The notes: generated by a model not told the origin, from the sequence alone. A stretch of DNA of 64,000 bases from Rhodospira trueperi (GCF_900101965.1 NZ_FNAP01000005.1:124001-188000); one strand, 5' to 3'. Shown: positions 8,826-16,912, counted from the first letter of the stretch. Program-made: numbers and translations.

Positions 8826-11800
8826 ATGACCGTGCCCAATCCGGCACCGCTCGATCCCGTGGCCCTGGCCGGGCGGGAGCAGCGCCGCGCCGCCGACCCG
8901 GCCGTCTCGGCCTGGGTGGCGGCCAGTGCGGGCTCGGGAAAGACGAAGGTGCTGACCGACCGGGTGCTCAACCTGCTGCTGGAGGGGACGGCGCCTGAGC
9001 GCATCCTGTGCCTGACCTTCACCAAGGCGGCGGCGGCGGAGATGGCCAACCGCCTCGCTCGACGACTGGCCGACTGGGCGGTGACCGACGACCCGTCTTT
9101 GGCGAAGGCGCTGGCGGACCTGTCGGGAGCCCGCCCCGATGCCGAACGGATGGCCGGCGCGCGGCGCCTGTTCGCCCGCGTGCTCGATACGCCGGGCGGC
9201 CTGCGCATCCAGACCATCCATGCTTTCTGTCAGTCGGTGCTGCGCCGCTTCCCGCTGGAGGCCGGCCTCTCCCCCGGTTTTCGCGTGATGGACGAGCGGC
9301 AGGCCGCCGAGGCCGCCGAGACCGCGCTGCGCACGGTCCTGGAGGCGGCGCGGCTGGGCGATCCGACGGACGATCCGCTGGCGGCGGGCCTGGAGGCGGT
9401 GAGCGCGCGCGTGTCCGAGGACCGCTTTCCCAAGCTGATGGCGGCAATGAAGGGCGCGGGGGCGCGTCTGCGCCGCATGTTCGCGGCGCGCGGTGGGCTC
9501 GCCGGCGCCCGCGCCGCCACATATGCCCGCCTGGGTGTGGCCGAGGGCGAGACGCCGGAGGGGCTGACCCGGGCCGCCTGCATGGATACAGCGTTCGACG
9601 GCGCCGGTCTGCGGACGGCGGTCGAGGCGCTGGCCGGTGGCGCCAAGACCGACCAGGGCCGGGCCGAGGCACTGGCGGCATTTCTCGCTGCGCCGCCGGA
9701 TCAGCGACCGGGCCTGATGCCGGATTACGAGAAGGTGTTCTTCGACAGCAAGGGCGCGCCGCGTCCGGTCGAGAAGCTCTCCGCCACCAAAGCCGTGCGG
9801 GAGGGGTGCCCGGACGCGCTGGACGCCCTGGGCGCCGAGCAGACGCGTCTAATTCGCCTGTCGGAGCGCCGCCGTGCCGCCGCCGTCGCCGAGGCCACGC
9901 GCGCCCTGCTGACCGTCGCGGACGCCTATCTTCGGGCCCTGTCGGAGCTGAAAGACGCCCGCGCCCTGCTCGACTTCGACGACCTGATCCACCACACCCG
10001 CGCCCTGCTGGAACGCTCGGACGGCGCCGCCTGGGTGCTGTTCAAGCTGGACGGCGGCATCGACCACCTGCTCATCGACGAGGCCCAGGACACCAGCCCG
10101 GATCAGTGGGCGGTCGCTCGCATGCTGACCGAGGAGTTTCACGCCGGGATGGGGCGCGAGGGACCGCGCGGCGATACCGTGCCGCCGCGTCGCACCGTGT
10201 TCGCCGTGGGCGACCGCAAGCAGTCCATCTACAGCTTTCAGGGCGCTGATCCGGCGGGGTTCGAGGCCATGCGCGGCCGCGTCGCCGACCGTGTCCGGGC
10301 CACCGGCGCGCGCTTCGAGGACGTCGGCCTGCACGTCTCCTTCCGTTCCACCGCGGCGGTGCTGGAGGCGGTCAACCGGGTCTTCGTTCAGGCCGACGCT
10401 CGCGACGGCGTGGCGGCGGGTGACGAGGACATCACTCACATTCCGTCCCGCGTCGGGCAGGCCGGTAGTGTTGAGGTGTGGCCGCCCATCGACCCGCCCG
10501 AAGTTCCCGAGCCCGAGCCCTGGAAGCCGCCGGTCGAGCGCCTGCGGGTGGAAAGCGCGCCGACGCGGCTGGCCGGTGTGCTGGCCCGGCGCATCCACGG
10601 CATGATCGATGGCGGCGAACGGCTGGAGGGACGGGACCGGCCGATCCGGGCCGACGATATCATGGTTCTGGTGCGCCGCCGCACCGCCTTCGTCAACGAT
10701 CTGTCGCGAGCGCTGAAGGGGCTGGGGGTGCCGGTGGCCGGCGCCGACCGCATGGTGCTGACGGACCAGTTGGCGGTGATGGATCTGATGGCGCTGGGGC
10801 AGGTGCTGCTGTTGCCCGAGGATGATTTGACGTTGGCTGCGGTCCTGAAGGGGCCGCTGATCGGCCTGACGGAGGAGCAGCTTTTCGAACTGGCCCACGG
10901 CCGTGCGCCGGGCGAACGGCTGTGGCACCGGCTTGAGGCGCGCGCCGGCGCCGATGATGCGTTCGGCGCCGCCTGGGATTATCTCTCCCGCCTGATGGCG
11001 CGGGCCGACCTGATTCCGCCACACGAGCTGTTCGCCCATGTGCTGGAGACCCGCGACGGGCGGCGGCGCCTGCTGGCGCGGCTGGGGCCGGAGGCCGATG
11101 ATCCCATCGACGAGTTCATGGCCCTGGCGCTGGCGCACGACCGCGACCGTCCGCCGTCGCTGGGCGGGTTCCTGCGGGCGCTGTCCGTCGCCGGGACCGA
11201 GATCAAGCGCGACCTGGAACACGGCGGGCAGGCGGTTCGGGTGATGACCGTCCACGGCTCCAAGGGGCTTCAGGCACCGGTGGTCATCCTGCCCGACACG
11301 CGCGGGATGCCGCCGACCGGCGACACTCACGTCTATTTCGACGGCGACGGCGACGACGCCCTGCTGCTGTGGCCGCCGCGCGCCGCCGACCGTGAGCCGG
11401 TCACCCAGGCGCTGGAGGACGCGCGCCGCGCCGGGCTGGAGCGGGAATACCGCCGCCTGCTGTATGTGGCCATGACCCGCGCTGAGGACCGGCTGATCGT
11501 GTGCGGCTGGAACACTCGCCGCGCGGCGTCCGGGGGATGCTGGCACGAGATGGTCGCGCGGGGCCTTCAGGGGTTCGCCGTGGCGGAGGAGGACGCCGAC
11601 CTGATCGCCTGCGGCATGGACGAGGACGAGGCCCTGGTGCTGCGCCACCGCTCGGATCAGACCCGTCCGCCCCGGCGTGAGGAGGGTGCGGCGGAGGCCG
11701 GCCCGTCGGTTCCGGAGCCGCCGGCGTGGCTTTTGCGGAACGCGCCGACCGAGCCCAGGCCCTCACGCCCGTTGGCGCCGTCCCGGGCGCCGTCCGACCC

Positions 11801-12368
11801 GCCGCCGGTCTCGCCGGTGGCCCGGGAGAAGCGGGCCCGTTTCCAGCGCGGGATCCTCGTCCACCGGCTGCTTCAGGATCTGCCGGCTCTGCCGGCCGAC
11901 CGTCGTGCGGAGGTCGCGCGGTCCTGGCTGGCGCGGCCGGTCCACGGCCTTGACGCAGGGACGGTGGACGCGTTGGCCGAAGAGGTTCTGGCGGTGCTGG
12001 ATCACCCGGATCTGGCTGCCGTGTTCGGTCCCGGCTCCCGGGCCGAGGTGCCGCTCGCCGGCGTGATCGGCGAGACCGTGGTGTCGGGGCAGGTGGACCG
12101 CCTCCTGGTCGCGGATGACCGCTTCGTGGTGGTCGATTTCAAGACCAGTCGCCCGGTGCCGGCCGATGCGGCCGCGATTCCGGATGCCTATGTGCGCCAG
12201 ATGGCGCTTTACCGGGCGGTGCTCCGGCGGATTGACCCGGATCGGGAGGTTCTGTGCGCCCTGGTTTGGACCGCCGGCCCGGGGGTGGTGATGCTCGACC
12301 CGGTCTCGATGGACCGGGTGTTGGGCGGCATCACTCCACACCCCGGACGAACGCCAGTTTTTTCGTAG
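8826..12368 (+). CDS. addA: AddA, helicase-nuclease subunit of the double-strand break repair complex
   Basis: A 1180-residue UvrD-like superfamily 1 helicase of the alphaproteobacterial AddA type. It has Walker A (ASAGSGKTKVL, about residues 33-43), motif Ia (CLTFTKAAAAEMANR), the Walker B region (DHLLIDEAQDTSPDQW), motif III (FAVGDRKQSIYSFQGADP), motif V (VMTVHGSKGLQAPVV), motif VI (RLLYVAMTRAEDRL) and the C-terminal RecB-like nuclease motif (GQVDRLLVADDRFVVVDFKTSR). With AddB it would resect DNA ends to a Chi-like site for RecA loading. The last three residues (VFS) and the stop codon come from an inserted REP element; the duplicated 3' segment shows that the original C-terminus was different (…PDERPGR). 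addB is not linked. Confidence 0.95.
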   Translation: MTVPNPAPLDPVALAGREQRRAADPAVSAWVAASAGSGKTKVLTDRVLNLLLEGTAPERILCLTFTKAAAAEMANRLARRLADWAVTDDPSLAKALADLSGARPDAERMAGARRLFARVLDTPGGLRIQTIHAFCQSVLRRFPLEAGLSPGFRVMDERQAAEAAETALRTVLEAARLGDPTDDPLAAGLEAVSARVSEDRFPKLMAAMKGAGARLRRMFAARGGLAGARAATYARLGVAEGETPEGLTRAACMDTAFDGAGLRTAVEALAGGAKTDQGRAEALAAFLAAPPDQRPGLMPDYEKVFFDSKGAPRPVEKLSATKAVREGCPDALDALGAEQTRLIRLSERRRAAAVAEATRALLTVADAYLRALSELKDARALLDFDDLIHHTRALLERSDGAAWVLFKLDGGIDHLLIDEAQDTSPDQWAVARMLTEEFHAGMGREGPRGDTVPPRRTVFAVGDRKQSIYSFQGADPAGFEAMRGRVADRVRATGARFEDVGLHVSFRSTAAVLEAVNRVFVQADARDGVAAGDEDITHIPSRVGQAGSVEVWPPIDPPEVPEPEPWKPPVERLRVESAPTRLAGVLARRIHGMIDGGERLEGRDRPIRADDIMVLVRRRTAFVNDLSRALKGLGVPVAGADRMVLTDQLAVMDLMALGQVLLLPEDDLTLAAVLKGPLIGLTEEQLFELAHGRAPGERLWHRLEARAGADDAFGAAWDYLSRLMARADLIPPHELFAHVLETRDGRRRLLARLGPEADDPIDEFMALALAHDRDRPPSLGGFLRALSVAGTEIKRDLEHGGQAVRVMTVHGSKGLQAPVVILPDTRGMPPTGDTHVYFDGDGDDALLLWPPRAADREPVTQALEDARRAGLEREYRRLLYVAMTRAEDRLIVCGWNTRRAASGGCWHEMVARGLQGFAVAEEDADLIACGMDEDEALVLRHRSDQTRPPRREEGAAEAGPSVPEPPAWLLRNAPTEPRPSRPLAPSRAPSDPPPVSPVAREKRARFQRGILVHRLLQDLPALPADRRAEVARSWLARPVHGLDAGTVDALAEEVLAVLDHPDLAAVFGPGSRAEVPLAGVIGETVVSGQVDRLLVADDRFVVVDFKTSRPVPADAAAIPDAYVRQMALYRAVLRRIDPDREVLCALVWTAGPGVVMLDPVSMDRVLGGITPHPGRTPVFS
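12267..12357. repeat. Left copy of a 91-bp exact direct duplication (addA 3' end)
   Basis: These 91 bases, starting TGGACCGCCGGCC and ending GGACGAACGCCAG, recur without a mismatch at 13193-13283. The copy lies inside the addA coding frame (WTAGPGVVMLDPVSM...). The two copies flank the REP/RAYT cassette exactly. Confidence 0.97.
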
Positions 12369-12474
12369 GTTGGGGTGAGGCCCAACGGGCCGAACCCCAA
12401 CGAAACCACCCCAACGAAACCACCCCAACGAAACCACAGCGCGTTGGGGTTCGCTTCGCTCACCCCAACCTACG
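12364..12474. repeat. REP pair (BIME-like), copy 1
   Basis: The element is bounded by a perfect 16-bp inverted repeat CGTAGGTTGGGGTGAG / CTCACCCCAACCTACG, with a nested inner inverted repeat (CGAACCCCAACG / CGTTGGGGTTCG). The centre carries three tandem 14-bp units CCCCAACGAAACCA. The addA stop codon is the TAG inside the terminal CGTAGG (12366-12368). Confidence 0.93.
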
Positions 12475-12551
12475 ACTGCATGTGTTCGTCTCTAAACGCG
12501 ATTAATCATGATATTGTTGTTGTCATGGCCTGAACAGAGAAGAGAGTCTCA

Positions 12552-13082
12552 ATGCGGTATCGACGCGCCTTGGTTGCGGGGGCGACTTGGTTCTTCACCG
12601 TGAACCTTGAAGATCGTGCCTCCCGCCTCCTTGTAGACCGTATCGACGTCCTTCGGGGTTCCGTTCATCATGTTCGCCGAAACCATCCTTTCGAGATTGT
12701 GGCATTTGTCGTGCTGCCCGATCATATTCATGCCATTTTGCGACTACCGGAGAACGATGCCAGTTATTCAATGCTATGGAGTTTGATCAAGGCAGGTTTT
12801 TCACGAAACATCACCCCAATTGAGCACATCGGGCAAAGCCGAAAACGAAAAGGGGAACGTGGCCTTTGGCAACGCCGTTTCTGGGAGCACATGATTCGGG
12901 ACGAAGATGATCTTCTCACCCACATAGACTACATCCATTTCAACCCCGTAAAACACGGGCATGTAGCGCGCGCCAGTGACTGGCCGCATTCGACCTTTCA
13001 TCGATATGTTGCTGACGGCCTGTTACCGGAAGACTGGGGGTGTGCCGATCCACCGGATGGGCGGTTCGGAGAACCACAATGA
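12552..13082 (+). CDS. REP-associated tyrosine transposase (RAYT, Y1 family)
   Basis: A 176-residue single-domain HUH/Y1 transposase. The HUH-like motif is LPDHIHAILR (about residues 56-65) and the catalytic tyrosine lies in the family signature HIDYIHFNPVKHG (about residues 131-143). WQRRFWEHMIRDEDD is also typical. RAYTs are single-copy relatives of IS200/IS605 TnpA that recognise and nick REP hairpins; matching REP pairs lie on both sides. The reading frame is complete, so the enzyme may be active. Its base composition is clearly lower in GC than its neighbours, which fits acquisition. A purine-rich AGAAGAGAG precedes the ATG. Confidence 0.93.
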   Translation: MRYRRALVAGATWFFTVNLEDRASRLLVDRIDVLRGSVHHVRRNHPFEIVAFVVLPDHIHAILRLPENDASYSMLWSLIKAGFSRNITPIEHIGQSRKRKGERGLWQRRFWEHMIRDEDDLLTHIDYIHFNPVKHGHVARASDWPHSTFHRYVADGLLPEDWGCADPPDGRFGEPQ

Positions 13083-13093
13083 TGTCGTGGCAA

Positions 13094-13190
13094 CGTAGGT
13101 TGGGGTGAGGCCCAACGGGCCGAACCCCAACGAAATCACCCCAACGAAACCACAGCGTGTTGGGGTTCGCTTCGCTCACCCCAACCTACG
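13094..13190. repeat. REP pair (BIME-like), copy 2
   Basis: Same 16-bp terminal inverted repeat and same orientation as copy 1, lying 12 bp after the RAYT stop. It differs by having two rather than three of the 14-bp internal units and a few substitutions (GAAATCACC for GAAACCACC; GCGTGTTGG for GCGCGTTGG). Confidence 0.92.
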
Positions 13191-13192
13191 AC

Positions 13193-13283
13193 TGGACCGC
13201 CGGCCCGGGGGTGGTGATGCTCGACCCGGTCTCGATGGACCGGGTGTTGGGCGGCATCACTCCACACCCCGGACGAACGCCAG
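13193..13283. repeat. Right copy of the 91-bp exact duplication (addA/lysE junction)
   Basis: Identical to 12267-12357. This copy continues into the lysE 3' end (lysE stop at 13257-13259 lies within it), so it represents the original chromosomal junction on the lysE side. Its addA frame stays open past the copy to TGA at 13301-13303. Confidence 0.97.
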
Positions 13284-13916
13284 ACGAACGCCCAGGCCGA
13301 TGAACACGGTGCCCAGCGCGCGTTCGATCCAGTGTGCCGACCGCTGGTAGGCGCGGCGCATCGGCGGCTGGCCGACCAGGACCGCGACCGTGGAGAAGAC
13401 CAGGAAGGTCTCGGCCATCATGGTCAGGCCGTACAGTCCCTTTTCGGGCAATGAGGTGTCTGGGTCGATCACCTGAGTGAACAGGGCGAGGAAGTACAGC
13501 GCCACCTTGGGGTTGAGGACATTGGTCAGGAAGCCCGCGATGAAGGCGGTGTGGCCGCGTGCGGCCGGCGGCCGGGCCGGTTCATCGCCCGAGGGCTCCG
13601 CGTGGGGCCGGGCACGCAATGCCTGGATGCCGATCCAGATCAGATACGCCGCCCCCATCAGCTTGATGATCGAGAACAACACCACGGATTGCGCGATCAG
13701 TACCGACAGCCCGGCCAATGTATAGATCACATGCACCGACAGGCCGGTGGCGATGCCGGCCGCCGTCAAAACGCCCGCCCGGATGCCCCGGGCCAGGGTG
13801 TTGCGCAGGGTGATGGCGAAATCCGGCCCGGGGCTGAGGATCGCCAGGATGTTGATCCCGGCCACCATGGCCCACGCGGCCCAGTCGATGGCAATGGGCT
13901 CCGCTGCTCCGGTCAT
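13257..13916 (-). CDS. LysE-family amino acid/metabolite exporter
   Basis: A 219-residue inner-membrane protein with about six hydrophobic segments. The family signature is seen near the N-terminus: INILAILSPGPDFAITLRNTLARG, followed by GIATGLSVHVIYTLAG and, mid-protein, AFIAGFLTNVLNPKVALYFLALF. These place it in the LysE/RhtB superfamily of homoserine/threonine-type exporters; the substrate is not predictable. Its start overlaps the acylphosphatase stop (ATG 13914-13916, stop from 13913), so the two are co-transcribed. Its 3' end was spared by the REP/RAYT insertion because it lies in the right 91-bp copy. Confidence 0.9.
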   Translation of the reverse strand: MTGAAEPIAIDWAAWAMVAGINILAILSPGPDFAITLRNTLARGIRAGVLTAAGIATGLSVHVIYTLAGLSVLIAQSVVLFSIIKLMGAAYLIWIGIQALRARPHAEPSGDEPARPPAARGHTAFIAGFLTNVLNPKVALYFLALFTQVIDPDTSLPEKGLYGLTMMAETFLVFSTVAVLVGQPPMRRAYQRSAHWIERALGTVFIGLGVRLAFVRGVE

Positions 13917-14206
13917 AGTGTACCTTTTTGATGAAAACCGGGATCGGCCACGGGCGGCGTTCCCTCGGCCGTGACGGCGGAGACCCGCGCCGCTGTGGGG
14001 CCGTCATGGCAGGCTTCGATCATGCGGTCGACGGCGGCGGGCGGTCCCTGGAACACGGCTTCGACCGAGCCGTCCGACCGGTTGCGGACCCAGCCGTCCA
14101 GACCGAGGGCGCGGGCCGTCTCGACGGTCCAGCCCCGGTACCAGACACCCTGGACCCGGCCCTTGATGCGGACACGCACGGTGGTGATGTCGCGGTCTGC
14201 GGTCAT
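13913..14206 (-). CDS. Acylphosphatase
   Basis: A 97-residue protein with the acylphosphatase fold signature VRIKGRVQGVWYRGWTVETARALGLDGWVRNRSDGSVEAVFQG. The catalytic Arg lies in the phosphate loop GRVQGVWYR and the catalytic Asn in WVRNRSDGSVE. The enzyme hydrolyses carboxyl-phosphate bonds such as in acetyl or carbamoyl phosphate. Length and motif order are complete. It is the first gene of a two-gene minus-strand operon with the LysE exporter, with a 4-bp overlap. Confidence 0.93.
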   Translation of the reverse strand: MTADRDITTVRVRIKGRVQGVWYRGWTVETARALGLDGWVRNRSDGSVEAVFQGPPAAVDRMIEACHDGPTAARVSAVTAEGTPPVADPGFHQKGTL

Positions 14207-14339
14207 GCCTCTTCACCAGTTCAGCACTTCAGATTTTCGCCGGTCTTCCCTGTCCTCCCTGGACGCGCCCATGCAAAACGCATACATGGCGGGTGCGTTC
14301 CGCGCTGTTGTTTCGCCGCGTCCAGGAGTCCTGCCCACC

Positions 14340-14984
14340 ATGTCCGCCGATGCCACCGAAGACAAGCCCCTGTCCACTGCCGCATCCGAGGGCGCGGCGT
14401 GCGAGGGCAATCCGCGCCAGTGGCTGAAGCTGTTGCTGGAGGCTGGCCCCCTGCTGGTGTTCTTTCTGACCAACGCTTGGTTCGGCCTCATCACCGGCAC
14501 CGCCGTCTTCGTCGGAGCGACGGCGGTCTCGCTGGTCGCCTCGCGGGTGCTGATGGGTCGGATCCCGGTCATGCCGCTGGTGGGGGGCGTGTTCGTGCTG
14601 GTCTTCGGCGGACTGACCGTGCTGCTTGAGGACGACCTGTTCATTAAGATCAAGCCGACCATCGTCAACCTGCTGTTTTCCGCCATTCTGTTCGCCGGTC
14701 TGGTCAGCGGGCGGCATTTCCTGAAGCTGATCTTCGACGGGGCGTTCCACCTGACCGAACGCGGCTGGACCGTGCTGACGCTGCGCTGGGGTCTGTTCTT
14801 CATCGCGTTGGCGGTGCTCAACGAGGTCGTCTGGCGCGGCTTTTCCAGCGATACCTGGGTGGCGTTCAAGGTGTTCGGCATCCTGCCTCTGACCCTGCTG
14901 TTCAGCGTGGCGCAGATTCCCCTGCTGATGCGCCATCAGGTGGCGGAGGCGGGGGCAACGGGCGACGGATCGGGAACGATGTGA
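14340..14984 (+). CDS. YciB/IspZ-family inner membrane protein (septation protein A)
   Basis: A 214-residue protein with five to six membrane helices and the conserved segments LLLEAGPLLVFFLTNAWFG, KPTIVNLLFSAILFAGLVSG and LNEVVWRGFSSDTWVAFKVFG, diagnostic of the YciB family, which is linked to cell-envelope synthesis and septation. The start at 14340 is chosen because AGGAG lies about nine bases upstream. The open frame extends further upstream only through the acylphosphatase region on the other strand. It is divergent from the acylphosphatase gene and followed by radC. Confidence 0.9.
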   Translation: MSADATEDKPLSTAASEGAACEGNPRQWLKLLLEAGPLLVFFLTNAWFGLITGTAVFVGATAVSLVASRVLMGRIPVMPLVGGVFVLVFGGLTVLLEDDLFIKIKPTIVNLLFSAILFAGLVSGRHFLKLIFDGAFHLTERGWTVLTLRWGLFFIALAVLNEVVWRGFSSDTWVAFKVFGILPLTLLFSVAQIPLLMRHQVAEAGATGDGSGTM

Positions 14985-15103
14985 TCTCGCGCCTTGGCTG
15001 TACGGGCGCGGGTGGATGTGCCACAGTGAAGATCGGGTTGGGGATGCGGAACGGGGGCCGTTGACCGTGTCCGACCCCACGTGAACAGTTGAAATCACGG
15101 GCC

Positions 15104-15877
15104 ATGTCTCCGACGCGACGTCGTTCCCCGTCCGATGATCCCGGCTTGCCCCTGGGCGACCGGCCGGAAGCGGACGCCCCGGGTGGCGACGGGACATCGG
15201 GCGTCGGCAAGCCGCACTACACCGGCCACAGAGCCCGGCTGCGGGAGCGGTTTCTGGCCGACCCGGAAGCCATGCCGGATTACGAGCTTCTGGAACTGCT
15301 GCTCTGTCTGGCGCAGCCGCGCGGCGATGTGAAGCCGCTGGCCAAGGCGCTGCTGGCCCGGTTCGGCGGTTTCGCCGAGGTGGTCAGCGCCGAGCCCGAG
15401 AAGCTCCGCTGCGTTAAGGGTCTGGGGGAAACTGGCGTGGCCGCGCTGAAAACGGCCCAGGCGACGGCGGTGCGGCTGTTGCGCGACCGGGTGCGGAACC
15501 AGCCCGTGCTGTCCTCGTGGGACCAACTGCTCGATTACTGCCGGGCGGCCATGGCGTATGGAGCGGTCGAGCAGTTCCGCCTGCTGTTCCTGGACACCAG
15601 AAACCGTCTGATCGCGGACGAGCCGCAACAGAAGGGGACGATCAACCATACCCCCGTCTATCCGCGCGAGGTGGTTCGCAGGGCGCTGGACCTGCATGCC
15701 AGCGCCATTATTCTGGTGCATAACCATCCGTCGGGCGATCCCACCCCGAGCAAGGCGGACATTCAGATGACCCTGCAGATCCGGAACGCCGCCCATGCGG
15801 TCGGGGTTTCGCTGCACGATCACGTCATCGTCGGTCGGGACGGTCATGTCTCGTTCAAGGCACAGGGATTGCTATGA
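15104..15877 (+). CDS. radC: RadC-family JAB/MPN domain protein
   Basis: About 257 residues: a disordered N-terminus, a helix-hairpin-helix part (LLARFGGFAEVVSAEPEKLRCVKGLGETGVAALK) and a C-terminal MPN domain with the JAMM metal motif, the Glu upstream and HNHPSGDPTPSKAD for the H-x-H...D ligands (about residues 210-225). Despite the historical name, a role in DNA repair is not established. ATG 15104 is preferred; an in-frame TTG at 15089 is possible. It is followed by an AT-rich operator region and the MarR-type gene. Confidence 0.93.
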   Translation: MSPTRRRSPSDDPGLPLGDRPEADAPGGDGTSGVGKPHYTGHRARLRERFLADPEAMPDYELLELLLCLAQPRGDVKPLAKALLARFGGFAEVVSAEPEKLRCVKGLGETGVAALKTAQATAVRLLRDRVRNQPVLSSWDQLLDYCRAAMAYGAVEQFRLLFLDTRNRLIADEPQQKGTINHTPVYPREVVRRALDLHASAIILVHNHPSGDPTPSKADIQMTLQIRNAAHAVGVSLHDHVIVGRDGHVSFKAQGLL

Positions 15878-15906
15878 TATTCGGAGGAAGCGCCAGATTT
15901 TGCTTG

Positions 15907-15934
15907 AATTGTTGGTTTATTTGGATCAACAATT
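15907..15934. promoter_or_regulatory. Palindromic operator upstream of the MarR-type regulator
   Basis: A perfect inverted repeat AATTGTTG-N12-CAACAATT sits in an unusually AT-rich patch between radC and the regulator gene. A possible promoter (TTGAAT at 15905, 17-nt spacing, AACAAT at 15928) overlaps it. Position and symmetry suggest autoregulation by the downstream winged-helix protein; this is inference. Confidence 0.6.
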
Positions 15935-15980
15935 TAGGCGTTCAGGGGCAGGAACAGACCATATATGGAGTGGGGCGCGC

Positions 15981-16436
15981 GTGCTTGAGGAATATGCTAC
16001 CGTCGTCCAGTTGATCGAACGACTGCACCGCCATTTTCTGGATGTCCTGCGGACCGAACTACGTCGCGTCGGGAACGAGGACATCAACGCGGTGCAGGCG
16101 CTTCTATTGTTCAACATCGGCGAGGACGATGTCGTGATCCGCGATCTACGGGATCGCGGCTACTATCACGGATCAAACGTCTCCTACAACATCAAGAAAT
16201 TGACGGAGATGGGGTATCTGACGCAGGAGCGCAGTCCGCACGACCGGCGGGCCACGCGGCTGCAACTGACGGATCGGGGCTTCGAGGTGCGGCGCGTCGT
16301 CAAGGAGCTTCAGGGCGTCCTGGTTGATCGTATGGGGCGCAACGGCGTGACGCCCGATGTGTTGCGCGGTGGTGCCAAGGCCCTTGAGCAGATCGAACGG
16401 ACCTGGACGGACTACGTCCGCTACGGGCCGGACTGA
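15981..16436 (+). CDS. MarR-type winged-helix regulator, LdtR-like
   Basis: A 151-residue winged-helix protein. LIERLHRHFLDVLRTEL leads into DINAVQALLLFNIGEDDVVIRDL, the recognition region RGYYHGSNVSYNIKKLTEMGYL and the wing QERSPHDRRATRLQLTDRG. This resembles the rhizobial LdtR group, MarR-like regulators of L,D-transpeptidase and osmotic-stress genes. The start at GTG 15981 is chosen because GGAG lies 10 bases upstream; the longer open frame has no good start and crosses the palindromic operator. An L,D-transpeptidase gene lies 2 kb away (18159-18716), which may be coincidence. Confidence 0.8.
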   Translation: MLEEYATVVQLIERLHRHFLDVLRTELRRVGNEDINAVQALLLFNIGEDDVVIRDLRDRGYYHGSNVSYNIKKLTEMGYLTQERSPHDRRATRLQLTDRGFEVRRVVKELQGVLVDRMGRNGVTPDVLRGGAKALEQIERTWTDYVRYGPD

Positions 16437-16493
16437 GCCGGACCTGTCCGCTCGGTTCCGAAACCCTGTCGGGACCCTCGCGGGCCTGGGCTG

Positions 16494-16868
16494 TTACTCG
16501 ACGATGTCGAGCAGAGTATCCTGCATCTCGTCCGCGGTGCGGATGATGGCGGCGGCGCTTTCATAGGCGCGGCTGGCGCTGTTCAACTCGACGATCTCTC
16601 CGGCCAGGAACACGTTGGGTATCGCCTCGTCACCGCCCTGCGGGGCGGGAACCGTGACGTAGGCCGGATCCACCGGCTGAACGGTGGGGCGCACGCCTCC
16701 TGTTCCCTCCGAGATCGGCACCACTTGACGCGGGGTGTACCCCGTGTATCCGGATGCCGGGTCATGGGGGACGCGGTTGCTGGCGTTGACGATGTTATCC
16801 GCCGCCACGGCCACGCGCGTTTCGGACAGTCTCAAGGCGGAAACGCCGATGGACAGGGCGCCGATCAT
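16494..16868 (-). CDS. Small flagellar rod/FlgC-type basal body protein
   Basis: A 124-residue protein with both conserved ends of the flagellar rod/hook family: the N-terminal SALRLSETRVAVAADNIVNASN (Flg_bb_rod, residues 10-31) and the C-terminal NVFLAGEIVELNSASRAYESAAAIIRTADEM (Flg_bbr_C). It is shorter than most FlgC/FlgG proteins, with a Pro-rich middle, and lies outside any flagellar cluster. AAAGGA precedes the ATG. It is the second gene of a minus-strand pair whose promoter carries a CtrA box. It could be a rod component or a FlgC paralogue. Confidence 0.8.
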   Translation of the reverse strand: MIGALSIGVSALRLSETRVAVAADNIVNASNRVPHDPASGYTGYTPRQVVPISEGTGGVRPTVQPVDPAYVTVPAPQGGDEAIPNVFLAGEIVELNSASRAYESAAAIIRTADEMQDTLLDIVE

Positions 16869-16912
16869 GCCGTGTGTGTCCTTTCGTCTCAGAGCGTTTG
16901 GCCGTCACGCCG

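Larger units (their letters stand above)
12358..13192 (+). mobile_element. REP/RAYT cassette inserted at the addA-lysE junction
   Basis: An 835-bp insertion between the two 91-bp copies. It consists of a T6 run, a REP pair (12364-12474), about 75 bp of spacer, a complete REP-associated tyrosine transposase gene, 11 bp, and a second REP pair in the same orientation (13094-13190) followed by AC. Removing the insert together with one 91-bp copy restores an addA frame that runs on to a TGA at 13301-13303, overlapping the convergent lysE by 47 bp. RAYTs are related to IS200/IS605 TnpA, which does not normally make target duplications, so the duplication needs another explanation. Confidence 0.9.

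Noticed and set aside
9849-11648. 599-codon minus-strand open frame inside addA
   Set aside because: Antisense to helicase motifs of addA; His/Gln/Arg-rich content is typical of reverse-strand shadows.
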